From contig NZ_GL883849.1 of NCBI RefSeq assembly GCF_000205165.1, positions 1 to 64,000 of the forward strand: a stretch of 64,000 nucleotides of DNA, in the 5' to 3' direction. The notes under the pieces were generated by a model. The model was given only the letters and a program-made list of their open reading frames with translations. It did not search any database and was not told the DNA's origin. Below, piece after piece: positions 1 through 9,707 of the stretch; positions within the stretch are counted from its first letter, which is position 1; every line of letters begins with the position of its first letter. The position numbers and the translations under genes were made by a program. The DNA is from Paraprevotella xylaniphila YIT 11841 (lineage in GTDB: Bacteria; Bacteroidota; Bacteroidia; Bacteroidales; Bacteroidaceae).

Positions 1-154
1 GAGATTGAAAAATCACTCGCCTGAGATTGATTTTCCGTTTGGCGCACAACGGTAGCAGCCCATTACCTGAAAGTGGGCTGAAAGATGGCACTTCCATCCT
101 TCAGGATACTAATATGCTTTAAGCGAAAGGTTTACAGCATATCCTGAAAGATGG
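1..154. repeat. Composite dispersed repeat, locus A
   Basis: Two 22-bp units lie in tandem at 3-24 and 25-46. The second is the terminal type GATTGATTTTCCGTTTGGCG. They are followed by three CTGAAAGATGG-type boxes: 78-88 (forward), 94-104 (inverted) and 144-154 (forward). The first two can fold into an 11-bp stem with a 5-nt loop. Related units occur at 8892, 46924 and 60755. The locus lies just beyond the 3' end of the leftward protease gene and may extend left of the window. Confidence 0.8.
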
Positions 155-188
155 AAGATGTTTTTGTGAAACTCCTGTGTAAGGTAGA

Positions 189-1793
189 TTATTTAAGAAG
201 CTCCAATGCTTTTTTCACGAACGGATTCTCTTCGTACATGACGGCGAAGTATTCCGACATGTCCCAGATGTCCCGTGCAATCAAGGCTTTCATCTGAAGT
301 TTCAGTTCCGGTAATGTCTTTTGAAGTTCTTCCTCGTCTTTGGGCTTCACACCGGCTTTTTCCCCTTCAGCAAGTACCAGGTCGATGAGTTCTTGGGGTG
401 TTTCAAAACCAGTTTTGAATTTGTCGAATGAAGCGTATCCGCGCCGGATTTTCTTACGGTATTTATCAATAAACTTGAGGTCGGCGTTGACGATGGCACC
501 TTTGGCCGTCAGTTCGCGATGGAATTTGGTGTAGCGTGTCGTATCCAACGGTATGAAATAGTCCGGCATGATACCTCCTCCTCCATAGACGGTACGGCCT
601 TTGCGCAAAGTCTTATATTTTAAGGAGTCGGGGAAGTGGATGCTGTCTGCGTTGGTCAGTTCGCCATGGTTGTAACGTTCTATGACGTCCATGTTATACT
701 TCATCTTGTCCCCCATGGTGTAGGGCTTTTGGATGCAGCGTCCGCTCGGTGTATAATAACGTGCCACGGTCAGTCGGATCATGGAGCCGTCGGGCAGGAC
801 GAAAGGCTTTTGTACCAGGCCTTTGCCAAACGTGCGGCGGCCCACCACCAAGCCGCGGTCCTGGTCTTGGATGGCTCCCGTGACGATTTCGGAGGCCGAG
901 GCTGAATATTCATCCACCAATACGATGATTCTCCCCTCACGGAACAATCCCGGGCCTTGGGCGCGGAATTCTTTATAGGGCGTGCGCAATCCTTTGGTGT
1001 AGACAATCAAATCGTTCTTGGGCAGGAACTCACTGGCAATGCCCGTCGCGGCATCCATATATCCGCCGCCGTTCTGCTGCAAGTCCAGTATCAAGTCCTT
1101 CATGCCTTGGTCTTGCAAGTCCTTGATGGCTTTCTTCACTTCATCATGGCTCGTGCTACCGAAACTGGACAGGCGGATAAGCCCCACAGTGGGGGTTACC
1201 ATGAAAGCCGCATCTACGGTAGATACAGGAATCTTGTCCCTCGTGACGATGAATTCCAATCGGTCTTTGATACCGTTCCGCACCACACCTAATTTTACTT
1301 TTGTATCTCTCGGGCCACGCAACCTGCGCATGATTTCCTCACGGCTCATCTTCACACCGGCAATGGCAGTGTCGTTCACGCTGACGATACGGTCGCCGGC
1401 CAGGATGCCCACCTTTTCCGACGGTCCTTTGGCCACGGGCTGAATGACGACAAGCGTGTCTTCCAACATGTTGAATTGTACGCCGATACCGTCGAAATTA
1501 CCTTGCAACGGTTCGTTCATCTTCTTGGTTTCCTCGGCGTTGGTGTAAGAGGAGTGCGGATCCAGTTTGGAGAGCATCCCGTTGATGGCATCCTCCGTCA
1601 GTTTCACTTCGTCCACGCTGTCCACGTATAGGCTGCTGATGGCCAACTGGGCCATGGAGAGTTTACGCATGGACTGTTCCATTTCCGACATGTTTCCTTT
1701 CCGTTGCGCCGGAGCCGTCCACGGAAGGCAGAAGAGCAAGGCTGCCCAAAGAGTTTTTTTCATGATGTTTGTGCTGAATTGTTGTTTATTCAT
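189..1793 (-). CDS. S41 family C-terminal processing peptidase (CtpA-like)
   Basis: Periplasmic serine protease of the Tsp/CtpA family, which trims or degrades envelope proteins from their C-termini. 534 residues. A hydrophobic signal follows MKKTLWAALL near residues 11-30, a PDZ domain covers about 100-185, and the S41 catalytic domain follows. The SASASE motif at 297-302 and TFGKG at 321-325 give a probable Ser299/Lys324 dyad, 25 residues apart as in the family. The chosen start has a GGAGGG-like site upstream; an ATG at 1763 would begin right at the signal peptide and is an alternative. The gene overlaps the end of coaD by 8 nt, so it is probably the last gene of the leftward operon starting near 5383. 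Family is certain, substrate unknown. Confidence 0.93.
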   Translation of the reverse strand: MNKQQFSTNIMKKTLWAALLFCLPWTAPAQRKGNMSEMEQSMRKLSMAQLAISSLYVDSVDEVKLTEDAINGMLSKLDPHSSYTNAEETKKMNEPLQGNFDGIGVQFNMLEDTLVVIQPVAKGPSEKVGILAGDRIVSVNDTAIAGVKMSREEIMRRLRGPRDTKVKLGVVRNGIKDRLEFIVTRDKIPVSTVDAAFMVTPTVGLIRLSSFGSTSHDEVKKAIKDLQDQGMKDLILDLQQNGGGYMDAATGIASEFLPKNDLIVYTKGLRTPYKEFRAQGPGLFREGRIIVLVDEYSASASEIVTGAIQDQDRGLVVGRRTFGKGLVQKPFVLPDGSMIRLTVARYYTPSGRCIQKPYTMGDKMKYNMDVIERYNHGELTNADSIHFPDSLKYKTLRKGRTVYGGGGIMPDYFIPLDTTRYTKFHRELTAKGAIVNADLKFIDKYRKKIRRGYASFDKFKTGFETPQELIDLVLAEGEKAGVKPKDEEELQKTLPELKLQMKALIARDIWDMSEYFAVMYEENPFVKKALELLK

Positions 1794-2244
1794 ATTCGAG
1801 TCCCTCCGGGATATAAGGTGATATGTCCTTCCCGAAGTGCATAAGTTCCTTCACCATCGTGGAACTGATGAACGCCCATTCCGGTTCTGTGAACAAGATA
1901 ATAGTCTCCACGCCTGTCAACCGGCGGTTCAGGTCGGCTATGTTCATTTCATATTCATAATCCTTGATGGAGCGTATGCCGCGCAGGATGAAGCGGGCGT
2001 GATGGCGGGCTGCGAAATCTACGGTCAGGTCCGAGTAGCCCTCCACCTGGATGCGTTCGTCCCCGGCAAAAAGTTTACGCAGGGCGGCAATGCGCTTTTC
2101 CGTACTTTGTTCCATGCGCTTGTATTCATTGATGCCCACGCCGATAATGATGCGGTCGAAGAGCGTAAGCCCCCGTCGTAGCAGAGATTCGTGTCCTTTG
2201 GTAAAAGGGTCGAAACTACCGGGGAATATGGCTATTTTTTCCAT
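1786..2244 (-). CDS. coaD: Pantetheine-phosphate adenylyltransferase
   Basis: Catalyses ATP + 4'-phosphopantetheine to dephospho-CoA, the penultimate step of coenzyme A synthesis, in the cytoplasm. 152 residues, the usual size. It starts with the nucleotidyltransferase signature GSFDPFTKGH (T/HxGH motif) and carries the ISSTMVKEL motif near the C-terminus that binds the triphosphate. The ATG at 2244 was preferred to an upstream in-frame start at 2292, because the extra 16 residues would overlap parE and are not part of the family. It lies 10 nt after parE and overlaps the S41 protease start, consistent with one operon. Confidence 0.96.
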   Translation of the reverse strand: MEKIAIFPGSFDPFTKGHESLLRRGLTLFDRIIIGVGINEYKRMEQSTEKRIAALRKLFAGDERIQVEGYSDLTVDFAARHHARFILRGIRSIKDYEYEMNIADLNRRLTGVETIILFTEPEWAFISSTMVKELMHFGKDISPYIPEGLEYE

Positions 2245-2254
2245 TGATGAATCT

Positions 2255-4222
2255 TTATATAGCGGTTTCTGCGGTTTCGTCTTCTTCCGCACGGTCTTCC
2301 TCGATGACCAGGTTGTTGATAATGAAGTTCTGTCGTTCCATGGTGTTCTTGCCCATGTAATATTCCAATAGCTCTTTCACTTGGTCGCTCTTATGCAACG
2401 ACACTTGTTCCAGACGGATGTCCGGGCCGATGAAGTGCTTGAACTCGTCGGGAGAGATTTCCCCAAGCCCTTTGAAACGGGTGATTTCCGGGTCGGGACC
2501 TAAGGCTTCGATGGCCGCCACGCGCTCCTCGTCGGAATAACAATAGCGGGTGATGAAGTCCGATTTGGCAGCCTTGGCTTCTTCTTCCAGTTCCTTCAAC
2601 TTTTGCTTGCCGATTTTGTTTTTGCGGTTGCGCACGCGGAAAAGGGGCGTCTGGAGAATATACACGTGTCCTTTCTTAATAAGTTCGGGGAAGAACTGTA
2701 GAAAGAAAGTAATCATCAACAGGCGGATGTGCATGCCGTCCACGTCGGCATCGGTAGCCACGATGACTTTGTTGTAGCGTAGCCCGTCTAGTCCGTCTTC
2801 GATGTTCAGGGCGGCTTGCAGGAGGTTGAACTCCTCGTTTTCGTACACCACTTTCTTTGTGAGACCGAAACAGTTCAACGGCTTGCCTCGCAGGCTGAAC
2901 ACCGCTTGGGTCGTCACGTCGCGGCTCTTGGTGATACTGCCGCTAGCCGAGTCGCCTTCGGTGATGAAGATGCTGCTATCCTCCTTCAGGTCGCCTTTGG
3001 CATCGTTCAGGTGGATGCGGCAGTCGCGCAGTTTGCGGTTGTGCAAGTTGGCCTTCTTGGCTCGTTCGCGTGCCAACTTTGTCACGCCGGCGATGGCTTT
3101 GCGTTCCTTTTCGTTTTCGGTGATTTTTTGTATGATGATGTCGGCGATGTCCGTATTCTTGTGCAGGTAGTTGTCCACCTGTTCTTTGACGAAGTCGCCC
3201 ACGAACTTGTCTATGCTGATTCCGCCGTCGGGTATGGTGGTCAGCGACCCTAATTTGATTTTCGTCTGGCTTTCGAAGAGCGGTTCTTCGATGTTGACGG
3301 CGATGGCCGCCACCAGTCCGTTACGGATGTCTCCGTAATCGAAGTTCTTGCCTGAGAAATCTTTGATGGTCTCGGCAATGTGTTTTTTGAAGGCACTTTG
3401 GTGCGTGCCGCCTTGGGTCGTATGCTGTCCGTTGACGAACGAATAATATTCCTCTCCGTATTGTCCCGTGTGGGTAAAGGCTATTTCTATGTCTTCCCCT
3501 TTCAAGTGGATGATAGGATAAAGCCCGTCGTTGGTCATATTATCGTTCAACAGGTCTACCAGACCGTTGCGGGAATGGATGCGGCGGCCGTTGAACATGA
3601 TGGTCAGTCCCGTGTTCAGGTATGTGTAGTTGCGCAGCATCGTTTCAATGAATTCGGTGCGGAACGTGTAGTTCTTGAACAAAGCACAGTCAGGTTCGAA
3701 ATAGATGAAAGTTCCGTTTTCGTCGGCTGTCGGTTCCGTCGATTCGCTGGTCAGGATTCCGCGTTCGAAAGTGGCCCGGCGCATTTCGCCGTCGCGATGG
3801 CTTCGCACTTCGAAGTGCGAGCTGAGCGCGTTGACCGCTTTCACACCCACTCCGTTCAGTCCCACGCTCTTCTTGAATGCCTTGGAATCGTATTTGCCGC
3901 CCGTGTTGAGCATGCTCACCGCTTCGATGAGTTTGCCCAAAGGGATACCGCGGCCATAGTCGCGTACGCTGACCCGCAAGTTGTCCTCTACGGTGATTTC
4001 TATCCGTCGGCCGGCATTCATTTTAAACTCGTCGATGCTGTTGTCTATCACTTCTTTCAAAAGCACGTAGATACCGTCTTCGGCATGAGAACCGTCGCCC
4101 AGTTTTCCGATGTACATGCCCGGACGGGTACGGATATGTTCCATGTCCGACAAGTGGCGGATATGGTCTTCGGTGTATTCGGTAAGTATCGGTGCTTCGT
4201 TTGGTTTCTCTTCTTCTGCCAT
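2255..4222 (-). CDS. parE: DNA topoisomerase IV subunit B (type IIA ATPase subunit)
   Basis: ATPase subunit of a type IIA topoisomerase, which decatenates or relaxes DNA together with a ParC/GyrA subunit not present here. 655 residues. The N-terminal GHKL ATPase shows EVIDNSIDE (about 57-65), a DYGRGIP turn (88-94) and the glycine loop [10 protein letters not shown] (121-130). The TOPRIM domain has EGDSASG (422-428) and the metal-binding [10 protein letters not shown] further on. It is shorter than typical GyrB and reads like the Bacteroidetes ParE branch, but the GyrB/ParE split needs a tree. The upstream GNAT-like gene ends 9 nt away. Confidence 0.92.
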   Translation of the reverse strand: MAEEEKPNEAPILTEYTEDHIRHLSDMEHIRTRPGMYIGKLGDGSHAEDGIYVLLKEVIDNSIDEFKMNAGRRIEITVEDNLRVSVRDYGRGIPLGKLIEAVSMLNTGGKYDSKAFKKSVGLNGVGVKAVNALSSHFEVRSHRDGEMRRATFERGILTSESTEPTADENGTFIYFEPDCALFKNYTFRTEFIETMLRNYTYLNTGLTIMFNGRRIHSRNGLVDLLNDNMTNDGLYPIIHLKGEDIEIAFTHTGQYGEEYYSFVNGQHTTQGGTHQSAFKKHIAETIKDFSGKNFDYGDIRNGLVAAIAVNIEEPLFESQTKIKLGSLTTIPDGGISIDKFVGDFVKEQVDNYLHKNTDIADIIIQKITENEKERKAIAGVTKLARERAKKANLHNRKLRDCRIHLNDAKGDLKEDSSIFITEGDSASGSITKSRDVTTQAVFSLRGKPLNCFGLTKKVVYENEEFNLLQAALNIEDGLDGLRYNKVIVATDADVDGMHIRLLMITFFLQFFPELIKKGHVYILQTPLFRVRNRKNKIGKQKLKELEEEAKAAKSDFITRYCYSDEERVAAIEALGPDPEITRFKGLGEISPDEFKHFIGPDIRLEQVSLHKSDQVKELLEYYMGKNTMERQNFIINNLVIEEDRAEEDETAETAI

Positions 4223-4231
4223 AGTGTGTTT

Positions 4232-5383
4232 CTATTTAAGTGACTTCTGGTAGCAACGTCTGTGTTTATGTACTTCTGCGTCTAAGTAAGCCCATTGCCC
4301 TTGGCTTTTTTCGTTGGTCTCCAGTTGCGGATGCGTTTCGCCGAACTTAAAGCCCATCTGTTGGCAAATGGGGATGAGGTCGGCGAAGAGCATGGCATTG
4401 ACCCCTTTGTTCTGATATTCCGGAAGGACGGCCACAAGCAACAAATCTATGATATCCGAATGCTTGAAGAACAGGGCCTTGACCAAATGATACCAACCGA
4501 AAGGGAACAGGCGGCTCTTGGCTTTCTGCAAAGCGTGCGAGAGGGAAGGCATACCCACCCCCATGGCTATGATGCGTCCTTCGGCGTCTTCCACGAGCGT
4601 GACGAGCCGCATGTCTACGAGCGGAAGGTAAGTGTTGACGTATTGGGCAACCTGTCGCTCGTTCATCTCGGAATAACCGTACAACGGGGCGTATGCTTTG
4701 TTGACTACATCGAATATTTTCGGCCCCCATCCGCCTTTACGTATTTCTTTGGCGCTTTTGAATTTGCGTACACGCAGGTTATAGCGTTTGGCACTCATCT
4801 CCGCCACGCGGAAATATTTGTCCATGTGCGCCTGATGGTCTTGGTCGGGTACGCGTATCTTGCGCTCCACCCAGTCCACCTCTTTGGTATAACCAAGGCG
4901 GTCCATGTGAATTGGATAATAAGGATAGTTGTATGTTGTGGACATCGTGCTCAACTGGTCATAGCCGCCGGTGAGCATGCCTTCCGGATCCATGTCCGTA
5001 AACCCTAAAGGCCCTACTATCTTGTCGCATCCGCGGGCACGTCCCCAAGCTTCCACCGTGTCCATCAGGGCACGGCTCACTTCCGGGTCGTCCGTGAAGT
5101 CGATCCAACCGAAGCGGGCGTTGTTCGTGCCCCATGTCTGATTGGCCTTATGGTTGATGATGGCAGCCACGCGCCCCACGATTTTTCCTTCGCGTAGAGC
5201 CAGAAAATAATCCACGTCGCAGAAATCGAAGGCTGCGTTTTTCTGCGGGTTGAACGTGTCGAGCGTGTCCTCCAAAAAGTCGGGCACGGCATACGGACAG
5301 TCCTTGTACAGTTCGTAGTTGAAACGTATGAACGCTTTCAACTCTCGGCGAGTCGATATTTTTTTAATGGTTACAGCAGACAT
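4232..5383 (-). CDS. GNAT-like acyltransferase family protein, function unknown
   Basis: A 383-residue soluble protein of a type common in Bacteroidetes. The N-terminal part reads like an acyl-CoA acyltransferase fold (VGRVAAIINHKAN, then GRARGCDKIVGPLGF), and the C-terminal part has a second GNAT-like stretch ending in LPEYQNKGVNAMLF, which resembles an acetyl-CoA-binding motif. Substrate cannot be predicted. It is the first gene of a compact leftward group with parE, coaD and the S41 protease. A -7-like box (TATATTTG on the minus strand, 5431-5438) lies about 50 nt upstream. Confidence 0.7.
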   Translation of the reverse strand: MSAVTIKKISTRRELKAFIRFNYELYKDCPYAVPDFLEDTLDTFNPQKNAAFDFCDVDYFLALREGKIVGRVAAIINHKANQTWGTNNARFGWIDFTDDPEVSRALMDTVEAWGRARGCDKIVGPLGFTDMDPEGMLTGGYDQLSTMSTTYNYPYYPIHMDRLGYTKEVDWVERKIRVPDQDHQAHMDKYFRVAEMSAKRYNLRVRKFKSAKEIRKGGWGPKIFDVVNKAYAPLYGYSEMNERQVAQYVNTYLPLVDMRLVTLVEDAEGRIIAMGVGMPSLSHALQKAKSRLFPFGWYHLVKALFFKHSDIIDLLLVAVLPEYQNKGVNAMLFADLIPICQQMGFKFGETHPQLETNEKSQGQWAYLDAEVHKHRRCYQKSLK

Positions 5384-5519
5384 GTCATATATGTAAAATG
5401 GTCAATAAATTGCGGCAATGCGCAAACGTGCAAATATAGTCTTTTTTTTATTAACAGTTGAGTAAAATGCTTCGCTTTTCGCTTATCCTCCCTTTTTTTT
5501 AAGAAAAAGTTAAAAAAGA

Positions 5520-5550
5520 TTGTTAGCTTCTTGTATTTATCTTATATTTG
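5520..5550 (+). promoter_or_regulatory. Bacteroidetes-type promoter of the OmpA-like gene
   Basis: TTG at 5520-5522, a 20-bp spacer, then TATATTTG at 5543-5550, matching the -33/-7 consensus TTG...TAnnTTTG. The predicted start near 5557 leaves about 30 nt of leader before the ATG at 5589. Confidence 0.6.
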
Positions 5551-5588
5551 TGAACTTAATCCAAGTTGAATCATAAAAATATAGACTG

Positions 5589-6743
5589 ATGGGAAAGATA
5601 AGATGTATGCTCGCGGTTATGGCTATGGCCATAGGTACGGGAGTGGCTTATGCCGGAGAAGGAAACAGTGAGAAAGATTATCGTCCGTATCCGCACATGT
5701 TCTTCGGGTTGAACGGGGGCGCGCAAGTGTCTTTTACTCATTATGATTTCAGCAAGTTGATCACACCGAGTTACGGCGTTTCGTTCGGTGCTTATTTCAA
5801 TCCGGTCGTTGGAGCGCGTTTGCATGTGAGCGGTTACGAGAACAAGGGGGGTATCAAATCTTTGAATGAAACTTACGATTTCAATACGGTGACGGGTAGT
5901 GCGGACTTGCTGTTGAACGTGACCAACATGTTCCGTAGCGATAAAGATCGTGTCTTTAATCTTATTCTTCTTGGAGGTGTAGGATTGGCAGGCGCATGGG
6001 ACAATGACGATTTCCACGCGTTGGCTGCCAAAGCAGCCGAGAACTATCCGATGGCATGGCAGGATCGTAGGCTTTCGCATAATGTGCGGTTGGGAATGCA
6101 GCTCGATTTCAATATCGTCAAACATTTCGGACTGAATCTGGAATTGGCCGCTAATAACAGATCCGATCGTATCAATTCTAAAACGACCGACCGAAATGAC
6201 TGGGCTGCCACAGCTTCTTTAGGTCTGATTTTCAAGTTCGGGCAGAAGAAGGCCGAAAAGATGGCGGAAGAGCCGGTTCTGGTGGCAGAGGAATGGGCTA
6301 CGCGTACGGATACCGTTTGGTATGACGACATCACGTATAGGGACGTGCCCGAAAAAGTCACTTACGAGGACAATATTTACTATAAAATCCGTTTGAGCGA
6401 ACCGGATCCGGCTTCAAAGATTCAGAAGATAGCCGATTTTGTCAAGGCGCATAAGAATTGCAACGTACAGGTAACCGCTTATGCAGATAAAGCCACGGGA
6501 ACACCGGAGTTGAATATGCAATATTCCAAGGAACGGGCGGAGAAAGTCGTTGCGGCGTTAGTGAAGGCCGGTGTGAGTCGCTCTGTCATTACTTCCGAAT
6601 ATAAGGGCGACACCGTGCAACCGTTTGCCGAGAACGACAAGAACCGTGTGGCTATCGTAAAAGTCACGGGTGAGGGCGTGAAGAAGGAACAAGTGAAGAC
6701 GAAGAAATACAGATTGGAAGAGACCCGTTACAGGTTAAAGTAA
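5589..6743 (+). CDS. OmpA family outer-membrane protein
   Basis: A 384-residue envelope protein. An N-terminal signal peptide ends near GVAYAGEGN. Residues of about 25-215 alternate like a small outer-membrane beta-barrel (FFGLNGGAQVSFTHYDF, LGLIFKF), and the C-terminal third is an OmpA-type peptidoglycan-binding domain (KIQKIADFVKAH, QYSKERAEKVVAALVKAG, NDKNRVAIV). It is expected to tie outer membrane to cell wall. It stands alone between a good promoter and a strong terminator. Bacteroides genomes carry many such paralogues, so an individual name is not justified. Confidence 0.88.
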   Translation: MGKIRCMLAVMAMAIGTGVAYAGEGNSEKDYRPYPHMFFGLNGGAQVSFTHYDFSKLITPSYGVSFGAYFNPVVGARLHVSGYENKGGIKSLNETYDFNTVTGSADLLLNVTNMFRSDKDRVFNLILLGGVGLAGAWDNDDFHALAAKAAENYPMAWQDRRLSHNVRLGMQLDFNIVKHFGLNLELAANNRSDRINSKTTDRNDWAATASLGLIFKFGQKKAEKMAEEPVLVAEEWATRTDTVWYDDITYRDVPEKVTYEDNIYYKIRLSEPDPASKIQKIADFVKAHKNCNVQVTAYADKATGTPELNMQYSKERAEKVVAALVKAGVSRSVITSEYKGDTVQPFAENDKNRVAIVKVTGEGVKKEQVKTKKYRLEETRYRLK

Positions 6744-6769
6744 CAGAGCAATTTTTTTCATAAGGAAGG

Positions 6770-6795
6770 GGTCGGCTGTGAAGCCGGCCTTTTTT
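6770..6795. terminator. Rho-independent terminator after the OmpA-like gene
   Basis: Stem GGTCGGCT (6770-6777) with AGCCGGCC (6782-6789), loop of 4 nt, then six T at 6790-6795. It serves the rightward OmpA-like gene and touches the 3' end of the convergent methyltransferase-like gene. Confidence 0.85.
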
Positions 6796-8002
6796 ATTGG
6801 GGTCCCGCTTTCCGGCACCGGAGCAGCACATGCCGTCCGTCGGACAACGTCGTGGCGAAGAGGTAAGCGTTGCCTCCCTCCCTTAGTTTGAGGCGTTTGC
6901 GGAGTCCGGCTACGGTGTCCGGAAAGTTGCGGACGGTCAGATTGGCTTGTCCGAGGCCGTTTAAAAGTCCTTTCAGTTCCTTTTTGCCGAATCCGCAACA
7001 ATCCTCTATGGCAAACGCCCGCCCGGGAAAATCCTTGCAGGAATGGTCTGAGGTGTATAAATGGGAATTGGGATGCAGTTTCCGCAGGCCGTAACGTGTG
7101 GCCAGGCTGCGGAATCCGCCGCACTTCATCACGGAAGCATTCGGTTCGTAGAGAAATCGGCCCGGCGTGTCCGAATAAGTGCATGCGGCCTCCTCCTCTT
7201 CAGTCAAGGTGAACGTGAAAGTGGGGTCTTCCGTGCCGAGGTTGACGCAATGGCACGCCGTCTTTTCCGGTTTTTGCCGTGTCATGACTAACAGCAGTTC
7301 CTTGCATTCCCCTTGTACGCTGACGGCGTGGACTTCGGCCACGTGTGCCAAGGTGCGCAGGGCCGTCCGGATGTCCAACATGGGGGAGAGCTTGATGAGG
7401 CTGAAAGCCGCCTTGCGGCGGATGGCTTCCTGGAGGATGGATAAATCCGGCTCGCAGTCTTCTATGGCCACCGTCTTGCGCCCGACGGTGTCGCGCCGTG
7501 CCGGGTCGACGAAGCAACAAGTGGCGTCGGGCCATTCGTCCGGCGAAAGGGAAGAGTCGGTTTCCCGGATTTCCGCTTGTGCCAATCCCAATGTTTTGAA
7601 GTTATGTGCCGCGATACGGCACAATTCCGGTTGGCGTTCCATATAGACAGCCCGGTCGAACAGTGGAGCCAGAAAGCTGAAATCGATGCCGAAACCTCCG
7701 GTCAGGTCCATCAGGGTATGGGGAGCTTCCGTGCTGTCGTTGTCCAACAAGCGTTTTACGAGGGCTTGTTTGTACCTTGCCGTCTGTTCCGAAGAACATT
7801 GCTCCATCGGGAGACGGGGCGGATACTGTATCCCGTCTCGTTCCGCCCATGAGGGGAGTTTGCGTCTTGCCGTCTGCCAACCCTCGATTTGTTGCAAGGC
7901 CATGCGCAGGTCTACGTTCTCCGGGGCCGGTTTCAGGGCCAGTCGGCGTACATCCTCCTCCCGGTGTGTCCGGATAAAATCTTGTGTCTTTTCGTCCAAC
8001 AT
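6794..8002 (-). CDS. SAM-dependent methyltransferase with THUMP-like C-terminal domain
   Basis: A 402-residue probable RNA methyltransferase. SAM motif I is LMDLTGGFGIDFSFL, followed by an acidic strand end (YMERQPEL) and a CCFVDPARRD motif, which fits the class I fold of this Bacteroidetes family. The C-terminal 120 residues (from GGFRSLATRYGL) resemble the THUMP-like domain annotated in its homologues. Its target RNA is unknown. The dipeptidase gene ends only 5 nt upstream of its start, so the two are probably cotranscribed leftward. Confidence 0.8.
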   Translation of the reverse strand: MLDEKTQDFIRTHREEDVRRLALKPAPENVDLRMALQQIEGWQTARRKLPSWAERDGIQYPPRLPMEQCSSEQTARYKQALVKRLLDNDSTEAPHTLMDLTGGFGIDFSFLAPLFDRAVYMERQPELCRIAAHNFKTLGLAQAEIRETDSSLSPDEWPDATCCFVDPARRDTVGRKTVAIEDCEPDLSILQEAIRRKAAFSLIKLSPMLDIRTALRTLAHVAEVHAVSVQGECKELLLVMTRQKPEKTACHCVNLGTEDPTFTFTLTEEEEAACTYSDTPGRFLYEPNASVMKCGGFRSLATRYGLRKLHPNSHLYTSDHSCKDFPGRAFAIEDCCGFGKKELKGLLNGLGQANLTVRNFPDTVAGLRKRLKLREGGNAYLFATTLSDGRHVLLRCRKAGPQ

Positions 8003-8007
8003 GTGTT

Positions 8008-8682
8008 TTATGGAATGGGTTTATAATGCGCTTTGGCTTCGGCGCGCGTGATGAAATTGAAATGCCACCATTCCGTGCGCAGGGCTTTGAACCCGGCTTG
8101 GCGCATGACCCGGCGCAGCAGTTCGCGGTTGCTCCGGGCTTCCGGCGTGAGTTTGCCCTGCTTTACCATTTCCGCCTCGTTGTCGATATGGGCCAATTTG
8201 CCTAAGTAATCTATTTTCGTGCCCATGGACAGCGTGTCGCCTTTCGCGTCGCAGAGCGTGAGGTCCACGGCCATACCGTAATTATGCAATCCCCCGCCGT
8301 TTTTGGGATTGCTCACGTAGATATTCTTCGGTGTTCCGGCCACTACGTTCCACATTTTTTGTTGGATGTGCATCGGGCGGGCGGCATCGTACACCTTCAG
8401 GCTCAGTTCCGGGTGGGAGGTCTTCAGGATTTTTTGGGCCTTGGCCAGAGCGCGTGCGGCTTTCGGGTGCAGGTAAGCTTCATGCAGGTCGGTGTAAAGC
8501 ACCCGTCCCGTGAAGTTGTCCGCCCGTGCGTACATCAGGCTCACGCGTATCGTGCTGTCCATGCTGCGGACATCCACGAAGCCCGCCCGTTCCATGGCTT
8601 GAGCCGTCCGTCCCGGAGTTTGGGCGCAGGCGGCACTTCCGGCTAAAAAGCATGCTAAAAGGATATATGGAGTGAACGTCAT
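8008..8682 (-). CDS. M15D family D-alanyl-D-alanine dipeptidase (VanX-like)
   Basis: Zinc dipeptidase that cleaves D-Ala-D-Ala or related peptidoglycan fragments. 224 residues from the chosen ATG, which begins a clean signal peptide (MTFTPYILLACFLAGSA). Zinc-site motifs are present: LHNYGMAVDLTL supplies His and Asp, and TEWWHFNF supplies the catalytic Glu and third His. YDAARPMHIQQ matches the substrate-side motif of the family. An upstream in-frame ATG at 8706 would add eight polar residues before the signal and is less likely. With the signal peptide it is probably periplasmic and serves cell-wall recycling rather than vancomycin resistance; no vanH/vanA partner is nearby. Confidence 0.87.
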   Translation of the reverse strand: MTFTPYILLACFLAGSAACAQTPGRTAQAMERAGFVDVRSMDSTIRVSLMYARADNFTGRVLYTDLHEAYLHPKAARALAKAQKILKTSHPELSLKVYDAARPMHIQQKMWNVVAGTPKNIYVSNPKNGGGLHNYGMAVDLTLCDAKGDTLSMGTKIDYLGKLAHIDNEAEMVKQGKLTPEARSNRELLRRVMRQAGFKALRTEWWHFNFITRAEAKAHYKPIP

Positions 8683-9392
8683 ATTTATGGGGTTGTCATT
8701 TTGCACCGCAAAGATACGGATTATGCCTTGATTATGGGACGAATCAACGGGGTTTTTGCTTGCTTTTTGTCAATTTTATCCTTGTCGTTTTATGGTTTCC
8801 GGAAGTTTTGGTGGCTCATGAAACGGTCTGTTTTTCACACAAACTCCATTCTTCTGCTTCTATTGTGCATTTCCGTTTTTTGGTCTCAGCCGAACGGAAA
8901 ATCGTTTGGCTGAAAGAGATTTTTCGTCTGGCGCAGAGTGGTGGTGAGTTGTCGATATTTTGTGCCGGAAATGCCCGTTCGGCGACGAATGGAAAGGCTT
9001 TAAGTACCTTGTAAATCTCTATTTGCCGAGAAAAACCGTGCTTGAATGGAATGGCAGAAAGAAAGGAAAATGTTTGCAAGGATGACGCGTCCGGGAGTTT
9101 CTTCCGCATGGTGCGGGGAGGCGGGAAACGAAATGGCAGCCGAAAGGGGAAACGGCTTTCTTTCCGGGTTTCCCTGACGGCGCGAGAATCGCTTGAAATC
9201 TTCCACGGCGGATTTTTCCCGGATTACGCGCCGCATTTCGGATGAAAATGACAAAATGTCAAAAACGGATTGGGGTTTGCCGGAGGATGTCTTTCCGGTT
9301 ACAAAGGAGCACTGCGGACGGGAGTCAGGAGGGGCTTATATACATAAGAAAAAGGATTTTGCCTGTTATACCGAGAATATCTTGAAGATTTA
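8683..9392. other. Gene-poor intergenic stretch
   Basis: About 700 bp without a convincing gene. Short open frames occur on both strands but none has a recognisable domain, a plausible start region or typical codon use. It contains one copy of the dispersed 22-bp repeat (8892-8935) and a weak hairpin AGCCG...CGGCT near 9140. Nothing else is supported. Confidence 0.6.
8892..8935. repeat. Dispersed 22-bp repeat, locus B (two units)
   Basis: Units at 8892-8913 (GAACGGAAAATCGTTTGGCT then GA) and 8914-8935 (ending CGTCTGGCGCA). The first is the internal type and the second the terminal type seen at the other three loci. CTGAAGGATG boxes are not evident here. Confidence 0.7.
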
Positions 9393-9424
9393 TTTGTTTC
9401 TTTCAACCTTCTTTAGTATTTTTG
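9393..9424 (+). promoter_or_regulatory. Consensus Bacteroidetes promoter far upstream of the PEGA operon
   Basis: TTTG at 9393-9396, exactly 20 bp, then TATTTTTG at 9417-9424: a full TTTG-N20-TAnnTTTG match on the + strand. Transcription would start near 9431, about 550 nt before the first recognised gene, implying a long leader or a separate non-coding RNA. Confidence 0.6.
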
Positions 9425-9692
9425 CCCTTGTACTCCTGCGTTCCTATTTTTCATGGCGAGGACGGATGGTTCCAGTGCCGTGATAAGGATGGGAAAAGCT
9501 TACGCCGGGCCTGAAGGAAAGAGGTTGTGCTCGGAACTGACGGCGGGTCTTGGGCGAGCCGGAGCACTATATATTGGGAAAAGGCGTTTACATGCGTCTT
9601 GTCTTGGGCTTATCAGAATCTCGCAAGTTCACAGTTTGGTCAAGATAAGGCAACAGTAGATGTCCTCGGGATGTGTTTTATACGCATCCCCT

Positions 9693-9700
9693 TATATTTG
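9693..9700 (+). promoter_or_regulatory. Second -7 box upstream of the structured leader
   Basis: TATATTTG fits TAnnTTTG; the -33 element is weak. A start near 9707 would give an RNA of about 155 nt ending at the T-run at 9854-9860. Confidence 0.4.
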
Positions 9701-9707
9701 GTATATT

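Noticed and set aside
3380-4243. 287-codon open frame antisense to parE
   Set aside because: Shadow of parE; no start context or recognisable domain.
8008-8682. VanX-like dipeptidase as a vancomycin-resistance gene
   Set aside because: No VanH/VanA genes nearby, and it has a signal peptide, so a cell-wall recycling role is more likely.
9193-9483. 96-codon open frame in the gene-poor stretch before the PEGA operon
   Set aside because: It runs across the consensus promoter, has mixed codon use and no recognisable domain, so it is probably chance.
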